Assembly (NCBI RefSeq): GCF_014201735.1
Contig: NZ_JACHFE010000005.1
Coordinates: 1 to 64,000, forward strand
Direction: 5' to 3'
DNA length: 64,000 nucleotides
Origin: Marinobacter oulmenensis
GTDB lineage: Bacteria; Pseudomonadota; Gammaproteobacteria; Pseudomonadales; Oleiphilaceae
Shown here: in pieces, positions 37,222 through 45,940 of the stretch
Numbering within the stretch: position 1 is the stretch's first letter
How the letters are laid out: every line of letters starts with the position of its first letter
The notes under the pieces: generated by a model
Told to the model about the DNA's origin: nothing
Databases searched by the model: none
What the model saw: only the letters and a program-made list of their open reading frames with translations
Program-made: the position numbers and the translations under genes

Positions 37222-37258
37222 ATTGATTGAAGCAAACCAATTGATAGACACCCCCTAT
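37222..37258. promoter_or_regulatory. OxyR-like four-element site upstream of ahpF
   Basis: ATTG (37222), CAAA (37233), ATAG (37244) and CTAT (37255) are spaced exactly 11 bases apart, as in the OxyR pattern ATAG-N7-CTAT-N7-ATAG-N7-CTAT. The second half is perfect. The site lies 100 bases before the ahpF start, and a site of the same form precedes ahpC. Confidence 0.65.
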
Positions 37259-37287
37259 CTCACTCTTCTTCTGCGATTGATAGATAC

Positions 37288-37313
37288 GAAAAAGGCCCGC
37301 AGTGCGGGCCTTT
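37288..37313 (-). terminator. intrinsic terminator of ahpC
   Basis: AAAGGCCCGCA (37291-37301) and TGCGGGCCTTT (37303-37313) form a perfect 11-base stem. On the minus strand it is followed by a T-run, 30 bases after the ahpC stop. Confidence 0.88.
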
Positions 37314-37341
37314 CTCTCGAGTTTCACCTTGAGGGTAAAAC

Positions 37342-37905
37342 TTAGATCTTGCCGACCAGGTCCAGTGACGGAGCCAGGGTCTCTTCGCCTTCTTTCCACT
37401 TGGCCGGGCAAACTTCGCCGGGGTGGTTGCGAACGTACTGGGCAGCCTTGACCTTGCGCAGCAGGTCGTCGGCGTCACGGCCGATACCTTCGGCAGTGAT
37501 TTCCATGGCCTGGATAACACCGTCCGGATCGATCAGGAAGGTGGCACGGTCGGCCAGGCCCTGACCTTCACGCATCACACCGAAGTTGTTGGTGATGGTG
37601 CCGGTCTGGTCGCCTACCATGTAGTAGTTGATCTTGCCGATGGTTTCGGAGGAATCGTGCCAGGCTTTGTGAGTGAAGTGCGTGTCGGTGGACACGGAGA
37701 ACACTTCCACACCCAGCTTCTGCAGCTCTTCGTATTTGTCTGCAACATCGCCAAGCTCGGTCGGGCATACGAAAGTGAAGTCAGCCGGATAGAAGAAGAA
37801 TACGGCCCACTTGCCTTTCACATCCGCATCGGAGATTTCAACAAACTCGCCCTGCTTGAATGCAGTTGCGTTAAACGGTTGGATTTCGCTGTTAATAATA
37901 CCCAC
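37342..37905 (-). CDS. ahpC: alkyl hydroperoxide reductase subunit C (peroxiredoxin)
   Basis: Two-cysteine peroxiredoxin of 187 residues reducing hydrogen peroxide and organic peroxides. The peroxidatic Cys47 is in FTFVCPTE and the resolving Cys166 in GEVCPAKW. I chose GTG 37905 because it gives the canonical N-terminus [11 protein letters not shown], the normal length, and a strong CAGGAG ribosome site; the ATG 36 bases upstream would add a 12-residue tail not typical of AhpC and lacks a good ribosome site. Confidence 0.96.
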   Translation of the reverse strand: MGIINSEIQPFNATAFKQGEFVEISDADVKGKWAVFFFYPADFTFVCPTELGDVADKYEELQKLGVEVFSVSTDTHFTHKAWHDSSETIGKINYYMVGDQTGTITNNFGVMREGQGLADRATFLIDPDGVIQAMEITAEGIGRDADDLLRKVKAAQYVRNHPGEVCPAKWKEGEETLAPSLDLVGKI

Positions 37906-37986
37906 TTGAGTCAACTCCTGTTTGTCGGATTGAAGTGCCAATGAAAATGTACCCGTAACAATAGCGGCTAATCCGGCTCAGCAAAA

Positions 37987-38023
37987 ATTGATAATTTCCA
38001 ATCTATTGATAGAAGTCCTCTAT
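37987..38023. promoter_or_regulatory. OxyR-like four-element site upstream of ahpC
   Basis: ATTG (37987), CCAA (37998), ATAG (38009) and CTAT (38020) recur every 11 bases, with ATTGATAG-N7-CTATC identical in form to the ahpF site. It is about 82 bases before the GTG start of ahpC. Confidence 0.65.
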
Positions 38024-38083
38024 CACCTGCCAAGCCGGGGCCGCTTTGCTAACGACTCGGCCACTGAAACCCTACATGGGGCC

Positions 38084-39301
38084 TCAGCTCACAAGATCAA
38101 TCCTGTGGAAATCCAGTATGTTTTCCCGAGGTGACGAATTGATGGCAAACACCTCATTGCGCTTCTTCATCAGAATGTAGGCGAAGCACGTGAAGTACAG
38201 GGCAATCACCAGAGCGCCGACCCACTGGATACGCAGGAAGTCCAGCTGGAACAGCATGGTCAGCCCGACCATCGCCACCAGGTTGAAGATGACGTAATTC
38301 ACCCTCCCCAGCCGCTCGGCGGTCAGGTTGAGGTTGTCGGTGTACAGGCGAATCAGCGAATCCAGAGAGTTCACCACCATCAGTACCCCGACGGAAATCA
38401 TCGCGATATTGGTGAAGGCAGCAATCTGCAGACCTTCGGCATGGTAGTAATAGAGCACACTGAACCAGACACCAATGGCGATGGACGGCACCACCAGCAT
38501 GGCCAGCAGCAGTTGCCAGGTCTTGATACCGGACACAAAGCGGGCGGTGAACTGGCCAATCATGATGCTCCAGGCAAACCACCAGAACAGGTAAAACTCG
38601 TGATAGTCATTGATGGGCAGCACGAACTGGTGGATGTTGGCGAAGTAATCGCCCAGCATGCCGGCGGTCCCCAGGAAATCCATGGGGGAGCCTTTGCCCA
38701 GCACGAACGCCCGGAACCACATACCCAGGATCAGGGTGATGAACAGGATGCTCGAGCCCACACTGAGGATGCGCACATACTTGATCTTGGAGCTGGAGTA
38801 GACCGCCAGTGCAATCGACAGGAACACGATCACGTAAAACGCCGGCACGACCGACTCCCCATCACCCAACTGGGGCAGGTACCAGGGCAGGTTAACCAGC
38901 AACAGGTAGGCGGTGAAGGCACAGGTGCCGATGATCACCACGTTGTTCACCAGTTTTACCAGGGGAATCTCGAAGAACTGCACCCTCGGTTCAATAATGG
39001 CGAAATAGAAGCTGGTCAGGAAGTAGAACCCCCAGATCAGGAAGGCCCAGAAACCGAACTCGATCGCCAGCGGGTTAGCGAAACCGTATTCCGGGTTGCT
39101 GGAAACGTCGCCATAGCCCCCGAACTCCGTCAGGGGGAACATGATCAGCCCGACGTCCAGCCCGGAGGTGAACAGTATGGCGATAAAGGTCAAAGTGCGT
39201 ACCGGTGTGACACCGATACACTGCATGTCCCACCATTTGTACAGAATCAGGGCAATGGCGGCGAAGGTGAAGATCAGACCGGCGGATAACCACAGTGTCA
39301 T
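38084..39301 (-). CDS. short BCCT-family (choline/betaine) transporter
   Basis: Membrane protein of 405 residues with about ten to eleven hydrophobic segments. The segment FYLFWWFAWSIMIGQFTARF, near residues 235-255, matches the tryptophan-rich substrate-binding helix of BCCT carriers. Typical BCCT proteins are 500 residues or more, so this is a compact variant. It follows betIBA in the same direction after a 200-base gap and probably imports choline. The start ATG 39301 has GGAGG eight bases upstream and overlaps the stop of a 15-codon leader ORF (ATGA). Confidence 0.82.
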   Translation of the reverse strand: MTLWLSAGLIFTFAAIALILYKWWDMQCIGVTPVRTLTFIAILFTSGLDVGLIMFPLTEFGGYGDVSSNPEYGFANPLAIEFGFWAFLIWGFYFLTSFYFAIIEPRVQFFEIPLVKLVNNVVIIGTCAFTAYLLLVNLPWYLPQLGDGESVVPAFYVIVFLSIALAVYSSSKIKYVRILSVGSSILFITLILGMWFRAFVLGKGSPMDFLGTAGMLGDYFANIHQFVLPINDYHEFYLFWWFAWSIMIGQFTARFVSGIKTWQLLLAMLVVPSIAIGVWFSVLYYYHAEGLQIAAFTNIAMISVGVLMVVNSLDSLIRLYTDNLNLTAERLGRVNYVIFNLVAMVGLTMLFQLDFLRIQWVGALVIALYFTCFAYILMKKRNEVFAINSSPRENILDFHRIDLVS

Positions 39302-39345
39302 GACAGGGTCCTCCGGTTGTTTTCAGACGTAGTAATGCACAGCAT
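39298..39345 (-). CDS. 15-codon leader ORF coupled to the transporter gene
   Basis: ATG at 39345-39343 is preceded by a very strong ribosome site, GAGGAGG, seven bases upstream. The frame reads MLCITTSENNRRTLS and stops with TGA overlapping the transporter ATG (ATGA). This geometry fits translational coupling or a regulatory leader peptide. It is too short to be called by size, and no relative is known to me. Confidence 0.5.
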   Translation of the reverse strand: MLCITTSENNRRTLS

Positions 39346-39464
39346 GGGTGTTCCTCCTCTACTCAATTGATTTCGAATCGGACACAAACCCAGGACTTGC
39401 CTATCGGGCGCCCGGAAACGGCACGGGGCCGTCGCGCTGATAGGGAAATCCTGAGGGCTTGCTA

Positions 39465-39486
39465 CCCGGGCACGGACGTGCCCGGG
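39465..39486. repeat. perfect hairpin in betA-transporter gap
   Basis: CCCGGGCACG (39465-39474), GA, then CGTGCCCGGG (39477-39486). There is no T-run on either strand. Next to it (about 39403-39450) CCTATC and GATAGG plus ACGGC and GCCGT can pair, so the 200-base gap between betA and the transporter gene is highly structured. It may end or attenuate the betA transcript. Confidence 0.6.
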
Positions 39487-39502
39487 GCGGGGATTGCGGT
39501 CG

Positions 39503-41188
39503 CTAGGGGTGCGCCCGTTTTGCTTGGCCCGGGCGTTGATGCACCTGCCATTCGGCGTCCATGTCGACGGGTGCTGCCGAGGGCTTGAGGGGCTCCTTGC
39601 CCCGGATGAGATCGGCGACCCGCTCGGCCACCATGATGGTGGGCGCGTTCAGGTTGCCGTTGGGGATGGTCGGGAAGATGGAAGAATCCACGACCCGCAG
39701 ATTGTCGATGCCGCGTACCCGGGTGTCCGGGTCCACCACCGCGAGCTCGTCGGTGCCCATCTTGCAGGTACAGGACGGGTGATAGGCGCTTTCCACCGCC
39801 TGGCGGACGAAGGCATCGATGTCTTCATCGCTGGTAATCTGTTCACCGGGCTGGATTTCGGCACCGCGAAACTCATCCATGGCCGGCTGGTTGATGATTT
39901 CACGGGTCAGGCGCACACAGTCCCGGAAGCCTTCGCGATCATCCTCGTGCTGCAGATAGTTGAAGCGGATACGCGGTGACTGCTTCGGATCGGCCGACTG
40001 CACGTGCACAAAACCGCGGCTTTTCGGCTTGTTGTGACCGATGTGGAGCTGGAAACCATCGCCGGAAAACGCTTCCTTGCCGTCATAACGCATGGCGGCG
40101 GGCAGGAAATGGTACTGCAGGTCCGGCCACTCCACGCCAGCCTTGGAGCGGATGAAGGCGCAGGACTCGAAATGGTTGGTGGCGCCCAGGCCGTCCTTGC
40201 GCAGTATCCAGCGCACGCCGATCTTGAGCTTGTTCCACCAGTCCAGCTTGCGGTTGAGGGAGACCGGCTGGTTACAGCGGAACTGGAAATAGAATTCCAG
40301 GTGATCCTGCAGGTTCTCGCCCACGCCGGGCAGTTCATGCGCAACGTCGATTCCGGCCTGCTCCAGGACCTCGGGGTTGCCGATACCGGACAGTTGCAGC
40401 AGATGGGGCGACCCGATGGAGCCGGCAGACAGGATTACTTCTGAAGCGGCTTTGGCTTCGTGCACCTTGCCGCCCTGCTCGTAGCGCACTCCGGTGGCGG
40501 TCTTGCCCTCCAGCAATACCCGGTGCACCTGGGCATGGGTCACCACGGTCAGGTTGTCCCGTGCCATGGCCGGGCGCAGGTAGGCATTGGCAGTGGACCA
40601 GCGACGGCCGTTCTTCACCGTCATGTGCATGGGCCCGAAGCCTTCCTGGCGGGCACCGTTGTAGTCTTCGGTTTCGAAATACCCGGCATCGGCCCCGGCC
40701 CGGATAAAGGCGCTATACAGCGGGTTCTGCATGTTGTTGCCGTTATTCACACCCAGCGGGCCGGAATCCCCGCGGTAGTCGTCGCCACCGAAGGCCCAGG
40801 TTTCCGCCTTTTTGAAATACGGCAGGACATGGGCGTAATCCCAGCCAGTGGCGCCCCCGGATTCCCATTCGTCAAAATCCCGGGCGTGGCCACGCACATA
40901 CACCATGCCGTTAATGGACGACGAGCCGCCCAGTACCTTGCCCCGTGGGCAGTGCATGACCCGGTTGTCCAAGTAGGGCTCCGGCTCGGTATGGAACTGC
41001 CAGGCGTACTTTTTGGTGTTCATGGGAATGGACAGGGCCGTCGGCATCTGGATGAAGATGCTCTTGTCACTGCCGCCGGTCTCCAGCAGAAGTACCCGGT
41101 TATTGCTGTCCTCGGTGAGCCGGTTGGCCAGCACACAACCGGCCGATCCCGCGCCCACAATGATGTAGTCGTATTGTGCTTCTTTCAT
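39503..41188 (-). CDS. betA: choline dehydrogenase
   Basis: FAD-dependent GMC oxidoreductase of 561 residues converting choline to betaine aldehyde at the membrane. The N-terminal dinucleotide-binding motif is [40 protein letters not shown] and the C-terminal [12 protein letters not shown], which carries the active-site histidine, are typical BetA segments. ATG 41188 with GAGGAG is the start. It follows betB by 28 bases in the betIBA operon. Confidence 0.96.
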   Translation of the reverse strand: MKEAQYDYIIVGAGSAGCVLANRLTEDSNNRVLLLETGGSDKSIFIQMPTALSIPMNTKKYAWQFHTEPEPYLDNRVMHCPRGKVLGGSSSINGMVYVRGHARDFDEWESGGATGWDYAHVLPYFKKAETWAFGGDDYRGDSGPLGVNNGNNMQNPLYSAFIRAGADAGYFETEDYNGARQEGFGPMHMTVKNGRRWSTANAYLRPAMARDNLTVVTHAQVHRVLLEGKTATGVRYEQGGKVHEAKAASEVILSAGSIGSPHLLQLSGIGNPEVLEQAGIDVAHELPGVGENLQDHLEFYFQFRCNQPVSLNRKLDWWNKLKIGVRWILRKDGLGATNHFESCAFIRSKAGVEWPDLQYHFLPAAMRYDGKEAFSGDGFQLHIGHNKPKSRGFVHVQSADPKQSPRIRFNYLQHEDDREGFRDCVRLTREIINQPAMDEFRGAEIQPGEQITSDEDIDAFVRQAVESAYHPSCTCKMGTDELAVVDPDTRVRGIDNLRVVDSSIFPTIPNGNLNAPTIMVAERVADLIRGKEPLKPSAAPVDMDAEWQVHQRPGQAKRAHP

Positions 41189-41216
41189 ACACTTGCTCCT
41201 CTGTGGCCCACGGGAA

Positions 41217-42692
41217 TCAGAAAGGTGCATCTATGTCTTTCATACCGACATAGACGGACTTGATCTGGGTGTAGTGATCCAGGGTGACGCGGCCGTTTTC
41301 CCGGCCGACGCCGGACAGTTTGTAACCGCCCACCGGCATTTCCGCCGGCGACTCGCCATAACTGTTGAGCCAGCAGATGCCCGCCTGGATCTGGTGAATC
41401 ACCCGGTGCGCACGGCGGATGTCGTTGGTGAACACGCCGGCAGCCAGACCGGTATCGGTGCCGTTGGCCCGGGCAATCACCTCGTCCTCGTCGGCAAAGG
41501 TGAGGACGGACATCACCGGGCCGAAAATCTCCTCGCGCACAATGGTCATGTCGTCGGTGCAGTCGGTGAAAATGGTTGGCTCCACGAAGTAGCCACCTTT
41601 TGCATCTTCCGGCTCGATGGCCCGACCGCCGTGGCTGAGGGTGGCCCCTTCAGCCAGCCCCTTGGCGATGTAGTCCAGCACCAGATCCTGGTGTTTTTTG
41701 GAGATCAGCGCGCCGAAGTTGGTGTCCGGGTTCATGGGGTCGCCCGGCAGGATGTTCTTGCGGGTGCGCTCCAGCAGGCGCTCCATGAACGCCGGGTAGA
41801 GATCCTCATGCACGAACACCCGGGTACCGTTGGTGCAGATCTCACCCTGGGTGTAGAAATTACCAACCATGGCGGCGGAAATGGCGTTCTCCAGATCCGC
41901 GTCGTCGAAAATGATCAGTGGCGACTTGCCCCCCAGTTCCATGGTCACGTCTTTGAGGGTGGAGGCGGAGGCTTCCATCACCTTGCGGCCGGTGCCCACT
42001 TCGCCGGTGAACGACACCTTGGCGATATCGGGGCTATGGGTCAGCCACTGACCCACCCCGGCAGCGCCCTGCACCACATTGAACACACCCGCCGGCACGC
42101 CGGCTTCGGTGAAGATTTCCGCCAGCTTCACGGCGCCCATCGGTGTCTCTTCGGACGGCTTGAAAATCATGGCGTTGCCGGTGGCAAGCGCCGGCGCCGA
42201 CTTCCAGCAGGCAATCTGGATGGGGTAGTTCCAGGCGCCGATACCGGCACAGATGCCCAGCGGCTCGCGGCGGGTGTAGTAGAAATCGCCCCCCAGGTCC
42301 TGCTGGTTGCCTTCAATGGAAGGCGCTATGCCGGCAAAAAATTCAATGGCATCCGCACCGGTGGTGACATCCACGGCCTGGGCTTCCTGCCAGGGTTTGC
42401 CGGTGTCCTTCACTTCCACTTCGGCCAGTTCGTCATTGCGCTCACGCAGCAGGGCCACAGCGCGCAGCAGGATCCGGCTGCGTTCGACCATCGGCATGGC
42501 AGACCACTGGGCAAAACCGGCGCGGGCGCTTTCAATGGCGGCCTGCTGGATGGCCTCGTCGGCCACCTCCACTTCATAGATGGTCTGGCCGGTGGCCGGA
42601 TTCACCACCGGGAAGGTTTCTCCCGTCGTGTTGGCCAGGAAACGACCGTGAACAAAGTTACGGACAACAGGAAGAGATGCTGATTCGGACAT
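41217..42692 (-). CDS. betB: betaine-aldehyde dehydrogenase
   Basis: NAD(P)-dependent oxidation of betaine aldehyde to the osmoprotectant glycine betaine. The 491-residue protein has catalytic Cys286 in [10 protein letters not shown] and Glu252 in MELGGKSP, the usual BetB positions, with the cofactor segment [13 protein letters not shown] and [18 protein letters not shown] precedes the ATG. It lies between betI and betA. Confidence 0.96.
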   Translation of the reverse strand: MSESASLPVVRNFVHGRFLANTTGETFPVVNPATGQTIYEVEVADEAIQQAAIESARAGFAQWSAMPMVERSRILLRAVALLRERNDELAEVEVKDTGKPWQEAQAVDVTTGADAIEFFAGIAPSIEGNQQDLGGDFYYTRREPLGICAGIGAWNYPIQIACWKSAPALATGNAMIFKPSEETPMGAVKLAEIFTEAGVPAGVFNVVQGAAGVGQWLTHSPDIAKVSFTGEVGTGRKVMEASASTLKDVTMELGGKSPLIIFDDADLENAISAAMVGNFYTQGEICTNGTRVFVHEDLYPAFMERLLERTRKNILPGDPMNPDTNFGALISKKHQDLVLDYIAKGLAEGATLSHGGRAIEPEDAKGGYFVEPTIFTDCTDDMTIVREEIFGPVMSVLTFADEDEVIARANGTDTGLAAGVFTNDIRRAHRVIHQIQAGICWLNSYGESPAEMPVGGYKLSGVGRENGRVTLDHYTQIKSVYVGMKDIDAPF

Positions 42693-42753
42693 GATCCGTG
42701 ACTTACCTCAATTCGTGTATTCAGGCCTTGCCGGCCGGTTCATTCGTCATGGC

Positions 42754-43347
42754 TCAGGCTCTTGCCTGGGCCAGCGTCTCGTGGACAAATTTCTTGCACA
42801 GGCGCTCACCCGCCTGGAAATGCTCCGATGGGTCCAGGCTGAGAGCACTGCGCAGCCAGAAACCGTCAATCATCGCCGCCGTCTGCCGGGCCGCTTCCGT
42901 GGCATCACGGGGTGACAGCACCTGGGCAAAGGAATAGCGCAGGTTGCTGTACAGCCTTGCGTTGTTGATCTGCTGCAGGCGCTGCAGGCCGGGTTCATGC
43001 ATGGCTCGGGACCAGAAGCTGAGCCAGGTTTTGGCGGCCAGGGCCGAACGCTGAAATTCCGAGAAGTTGGATTCAATGATGCAATCCAGTCGCTGGTCCA
43101 CAGAGCCGTCGGTCTGCTTCATCCGCTCGCGCAGTTCCTTGCCCAACTGATCCAGCAGGTGACGCAGGGCGGCCTCGATCAGGCCCTGCTTGCCACCGAA
43201 GTAATGGCTGATGATGCCCGACGACAGCCCGGCCCGTTTGCTGATGCTGACGATCGTGGTGTTCTGCATTCCCAGCTCGGCAATGGACGCCATGGTGGCG
43301 TCAATCAGTTGCTGGCGACGGGTATCTTTCATTCCGACTTTTGGCAT
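42754..43347 (-). CDS. betI: TetR-family choline-responsive repressor BetI
   Basis: Repressor of 197 residues. MPKVGMKDTRRQQLIDATM is the hallmark BetI N-terminus, with a helix-turn-helix at about 30-50 (TTIVSISKRAGLSSGIISHYF). Choline releases it from the operator. I chose ATG 43347 for the canonical start and normal length, although its ribosome site is weak; two upstream ATGs would overlap the operator region. It heads the betIBA operon, directly downstream of a 32-base palindrome. Confidence 0.95.
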   Translation of the reverse strand: MPKVGMKDTRRQQLIDATMASIAELGMQNTTIVSISKRAGLSSGIISHYFGGKQGLIEAALRHLLDQLGKELRERMKQTDGSVDQRLDCIIESNFSEFQRSALAAKTWLSFWSRAMHEPGLQRLQQINNARLYSNLRYSFAQVLSPRDATEAARQTAAMIDGFWLRSALSLDPSEHFQAGERLCKKFVHETLAQARA

Positions 43348-43370
43348 GACGCGGCTTCTCTGCTCCGGCA

Positions 43371-43402
43371 TTTTTATTAATTGAACGTTCAATTAATAAA
43401 AA
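43371..43402. promoter_or_regulatory. BetI operator (32-base perfect palindrome)
   Basis: The arms 43371-43386 and 43387-43402 are perfect reverse complements (16 bases each). The core is AATTGAACGTTCAATT flanked by AT-rich runs. TTGAACGTTCAA agrees with known BetI boxes. It lies 24 bases upstream of the betI start. Confidence 0.85.
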
Positions 43403-43489
43403 GAGTACAGAAAATATGACCGGGTTTCAAACCACCCGGAGCACCGGGTGGTGTTATTGGCATGGAGAGGGGAAGTCGGAAGGAGCAGG

Positions 43490-43699
43490 TTAGCGACGCC
43501 GGTAGTCCGGATCGGTCCAGCAGGCCGGCAGGGATTCACCGGAAGGGAACACCAGTCCGCTCTTGTCGAACAGCTCGGTGTCCTGGACTTCCTCGCCGTA
43601 ATGCAGACGCCCTTCGATGTGATGTGCGTGCGGATCAAACAGCGTGGCCGTGTCCAGCACTTCAATCAGGTGGCCGTTACTCCTGTCGGCAACAAACAT
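43490..43699 (-). CDS. small conserved acidic protein
   Basis: Protein of 69 residues with no membrane or signal segment. It resembles small hypothetical proteins I recall from pseudomonads, with an N-terminal NGHLIEVLDTATLFDPHAHHI, a Glu-rich middle and the ending FPSGESLPACWTDPDY. The ATG at 43699 has AAGGAG nine bases upstream. Function unknown. It lies between betI and the DUF4396 gene. Confidence 0.7.
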   Translation of the reverse strand: MFVADRSNGHLIEVLDTATLFDPHAHHIEGRLHYGEEVQDTELFDKSGLVFPSGESLPACWTDPDYRRR

Positions 43700-43839
43700 G
43701 GCTGCACTCCTTTCTGACGGACTTTCCTCTACCGTAACAGACAAACGGCCAAACTGCCGGTCGGTTGAAAAACAGGCTGATCGCGCAAACCTCTACTGAC
43801 AGGCCGACTTTATTCTTCAACGACAGGACCAACGTCACC

Positions 43840-44520
43840 ATGAGCATTGACCAGATTCAATCCGTCCTCGACACCTGGACAGGTTTGAGTATCTGGCTGG
43901 CACTGGTTGTAGCCAGTGTTGTCTGGGTCATTTATGACCTGAAAACCAGTAACAGCCACATCCCGTCCATCATGCAGTGGGTCTGGATACTGACTGTGCT
44001 CTACTCCGGGCCGATCGGGGTTGCCGTCTACCGGTATTCCGGACGCAAACAGATCGCAACGGATAACCTGTCGAGGAAGGGCTTCCGCTCGGTGGCCCAC
44101 TGCTATTCGGGCTGTGGTATGGGCGAAGTGCTCGGCGTCATCATCGCGGTTGGGTTACTGGCAACCGGCAATCTCTGGGCCTCCATTATTACCTTTGTTC
44201 TGGCCTATGTTTTCGGCTTCGCCCTGAACGTCGGCCCCATGATGCAGAATGGTATGGCATTCAAAGACGCGGTGAAGGGCGCTTTCGTGGCGGAAACCAT
44301 CAGCATTTCGGTGATGGAGGCCGTAGCGATCACTGTCGGGCTCTATCTTGGCGGCCAGGCCACCATGGCAGATGCCCTTTTCTGGACCTCTCTGTATGTC
44401 TCTCTGACCCTGGGGCTTTTTGCCGCATGGCCCGCCAACCTGCTGCTGATCCATTTCGGACTGAAAGGCGGCATGGGCGACCCTCGCGACGAGCACAGTC
44501 AGCACGCCCATTGCCATTGA
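43840..44520 (+). CDS. DUF4396 membrane protein
   Basis: Inner-membrane protein of 226 residues with about six helices, matching DUF4396 (function unknown). Possible metal- or thiol-binding features are AHCYSGCGMGEVLG, two cysteines around a helix start (about residues 88-92), and a His-rich C-terminal tail ending QHAHCH. ATG 43840 is chosen over an upstream in-frame start lacking a ribosome site. The next gene in the same direction encodes a sulfide:quinone-oxidoreductase-like flavoprotein. Confidence 0.82.
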   Translation: MSIDQIQSVLDTWTGLSIWLALVVASVVWVIYDLKTSNSHIPSIMQWVWILTVLYSGPIGVAVYRYSGRKQIATDNLSRKGFRSVAHCYSGCGMGEVLGVIIAVGLLATGNLWASIITFVLAYVFGFALNVGPMMQNGMAFKDAVKGAFVAETISISVMEAVAITVGLYLGGQATMADALFWTSLYVSLTLGLFAAWPANLLLIHFGLKGGMGDPRDEHSQHAHCH

Positions 44521-44538
44521 GGGGCCCTGGAGCCCCTC
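44519..44538 (+). terminator. candidate hairpin after DUF4396 gene
   Basis: GAGGGGC (44519-44525) and GCCCCTC (44532-44538) with a six-base loop, starting in the stop codon. The following sequence is only moderately T-rich, so termination may be partial. Confidence 0.5.
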
Positions 44539-44608
44539 CTCTCTACCCGACTGGCCACCAGCTCCGGGGTCTTCAACCATCCAGTAGCGCTCCCTGGATT
44601 ATTGTTCT

Positions 44609-44627
44609 AACCTTATTCAAGAAGGTC
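44609..44627. promoter_or_regulatory. second copy of the HxlR-type operator, upstream of sqr-like gene
   Basis: AACCTTATTCAAGAAGGTC matches the perfect palindrome at 15224-15242 at 17 of 19 positions. It sits 22 bases before the start of the flavoprotein gene, where a bound repressor would block expression. Confidence 0.6.
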
Positions 44628-44649
44628 ATAACAAGAACAGGAGCAGAAG

Positions 44650-45927
44650 ATGGCCACCATCGTGATTGTGGGTGCCGGCCTGGGCGGTATGCCCATGGCG
44701 TTCGAGATGCGCGAACAGGCCCGAAAAACCGATCGCATCGTGATGATTTCCGACAAGGACTACTTCCACTTCGTGCCCTCCAATCCCTGGGTAGCGGTGG
44801 ACTGGCGGCAGCCGGACGACATCAAGATTCCCCTGGCCGACGTTCTGGCCAAACGTAACGTGGAGCTGATCGTCAATGCCGTCACCCGGGTGGACCCGGA
44901 AGGCCACAGGTTGATTCTGGCGGACGACAGCACGGTTGAGTATGACCACCTGATCCTGGCCACCGGGCCGCGGCTGGCATTCGATGAAGTCGAGGGCCTG
45001 GGGCCGGAGGGCGGCTTTACCCAGTCCATCTGCCACGTGGACCACGCTGACAAGGCACGCAATCAGTGGCAGGCGTTTGTGGAAAAACCCGGGCCCGTCG
45101 TGGTCGGTGCCGTGCAGGGCGCCTCCTGTTTTGGCCCGGCCTACGAGTATGCCTTTGTGGTGGACCGGGACCTGCGTCAGCGAAAAATCCGCGACCGGGT
45201 CCCGATGACCTTTGTGACACCGGAACCCTATATTGGCCACCTGGGCCTGGGCGGCGTGGGTGACAGCAAGAGCATGCTCGAATCCGAGCTGCGCCAGCAC
45301 CACATCAACTGGATCTGCAACGCCCGGGTCGAGAAGATCGAGGACGGCCTGATGCATGTGGTGGAAGTGAATGACGACGGCAGTGAGAAAGCCCGGCACG
45401 AACTGCCCTTTGACTATTCCATGATGCTGCCGGCCTTCACCGGTATCGAGGCGGTAAGAGGCATTGAGGGACTGGTGAATCCGCGCGGGTTCATCATTAT
45501 CGACGAGCACCAGCGCAACCCCACCTACCCGGACATCTGGGGCATCGGCGTGGCGGTGGCCATCGCGCCTCCGGGCAAGACACCGCTACCGGTGGGTGTG
45601 CCCAAAACCGGGTTCATGATCGAAAGCATGGTGACGGCGACGGCCCGTAACATCCGGGCGGTACTGGATGAACAGTCGCCGGAAAGCGAGGCGACCTGGA
45701 ACGCGGTCTGCCTGGCCGATATGGGCGATACCGGTATTGCCTTCGTGGCCATTCCGCAGATTCCACCCCGCAACGTGAACTGGATGAAAAAGGGCAAGTG
45801 GGTGCACTACGGCAAGATCGCCTTCGAGAAGTATTTCATGCACAAGGTGCGGGCCGGCACCAGCGACCCGATCTATGAACGTTATGTGATGAAAACGCTG
45901 GGCATCGACAAGCTCAAGAGTCAGTAA
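44650..45927 (+). CDS. sqr: sulfide:quinone oxidoreductase-like flavoprotein
   Basis: FAD disulfide oxidoreductase of 425 residues, probably peripheral on the inner membrane, passing electrons from sulfide to quinone. The FAD motif IVIVGAGLGGMPMAFEM is at the N-terminus. Cys128, Cys160 (VQGASCFGP) and Cys354 stand at the positions of the three essential cysteines of SQR (Cys128, Cys160, Cys356 in Acidithiobacillus). The C-terminal helices around KIAFEKYFMHKV may bind membrane and quinone. AGGAG precedes the ATG. An upstream operator-like palindrome suggests control by the HxlR regulator at 15.3 kb. A broader NADH:quinone reductase role cannot be excluded. Confidence 0.75.
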   Translation: MATIVIVGAGLGGMPMAFEMREQARKTDRIVMISDKDYFHFVPSNPWVAVDWRQPDDIKIPLADVLAKRNVELIVNAVTRVDPEGHRLILADDSTVEYDHLILATGPRLAFDEVEGLGPEGGFTQSICHVDHADKARNQWQAFVEKPGPVVVGAVQGASCFGPAYEYAFVVDRDLRQRKIRDRVPMTFVTPEPYIGHLGLGGVGDSKSMLESELRQHHINWICNARVEKIEDGLMHVVEVNDDGSEKARHELPFDYSMMLPAFTGIEAVRGIEGLVNPRGFIIIDEHQRNPTYPDIWGIGVAVAIAPPGKTPLPVGVPKTGFMIESMVTATARNIRAVLDEQSPESEATWNAVCLADMGDTGIAFVAIPQIPPRNVNWMKKGKWVHYGKIAFEKYFMHKVRAGTSDPIYERYVMKTLGIDKLKSQ

Positions 45928-45940
45928 CCGGAACGACCGG

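Noticed and set aside
37342..37941. AhpC starting from ATG 37941
   Set aside because: The GTG 36 bases downstream has a strong CAGGAG and gives the standard N-terminus and length.
41193..42683. Plus-strand frame of 496 codons
   Set aside because: It is antisense to betB, whose catalytic residues are intact; it has no protein-like features.
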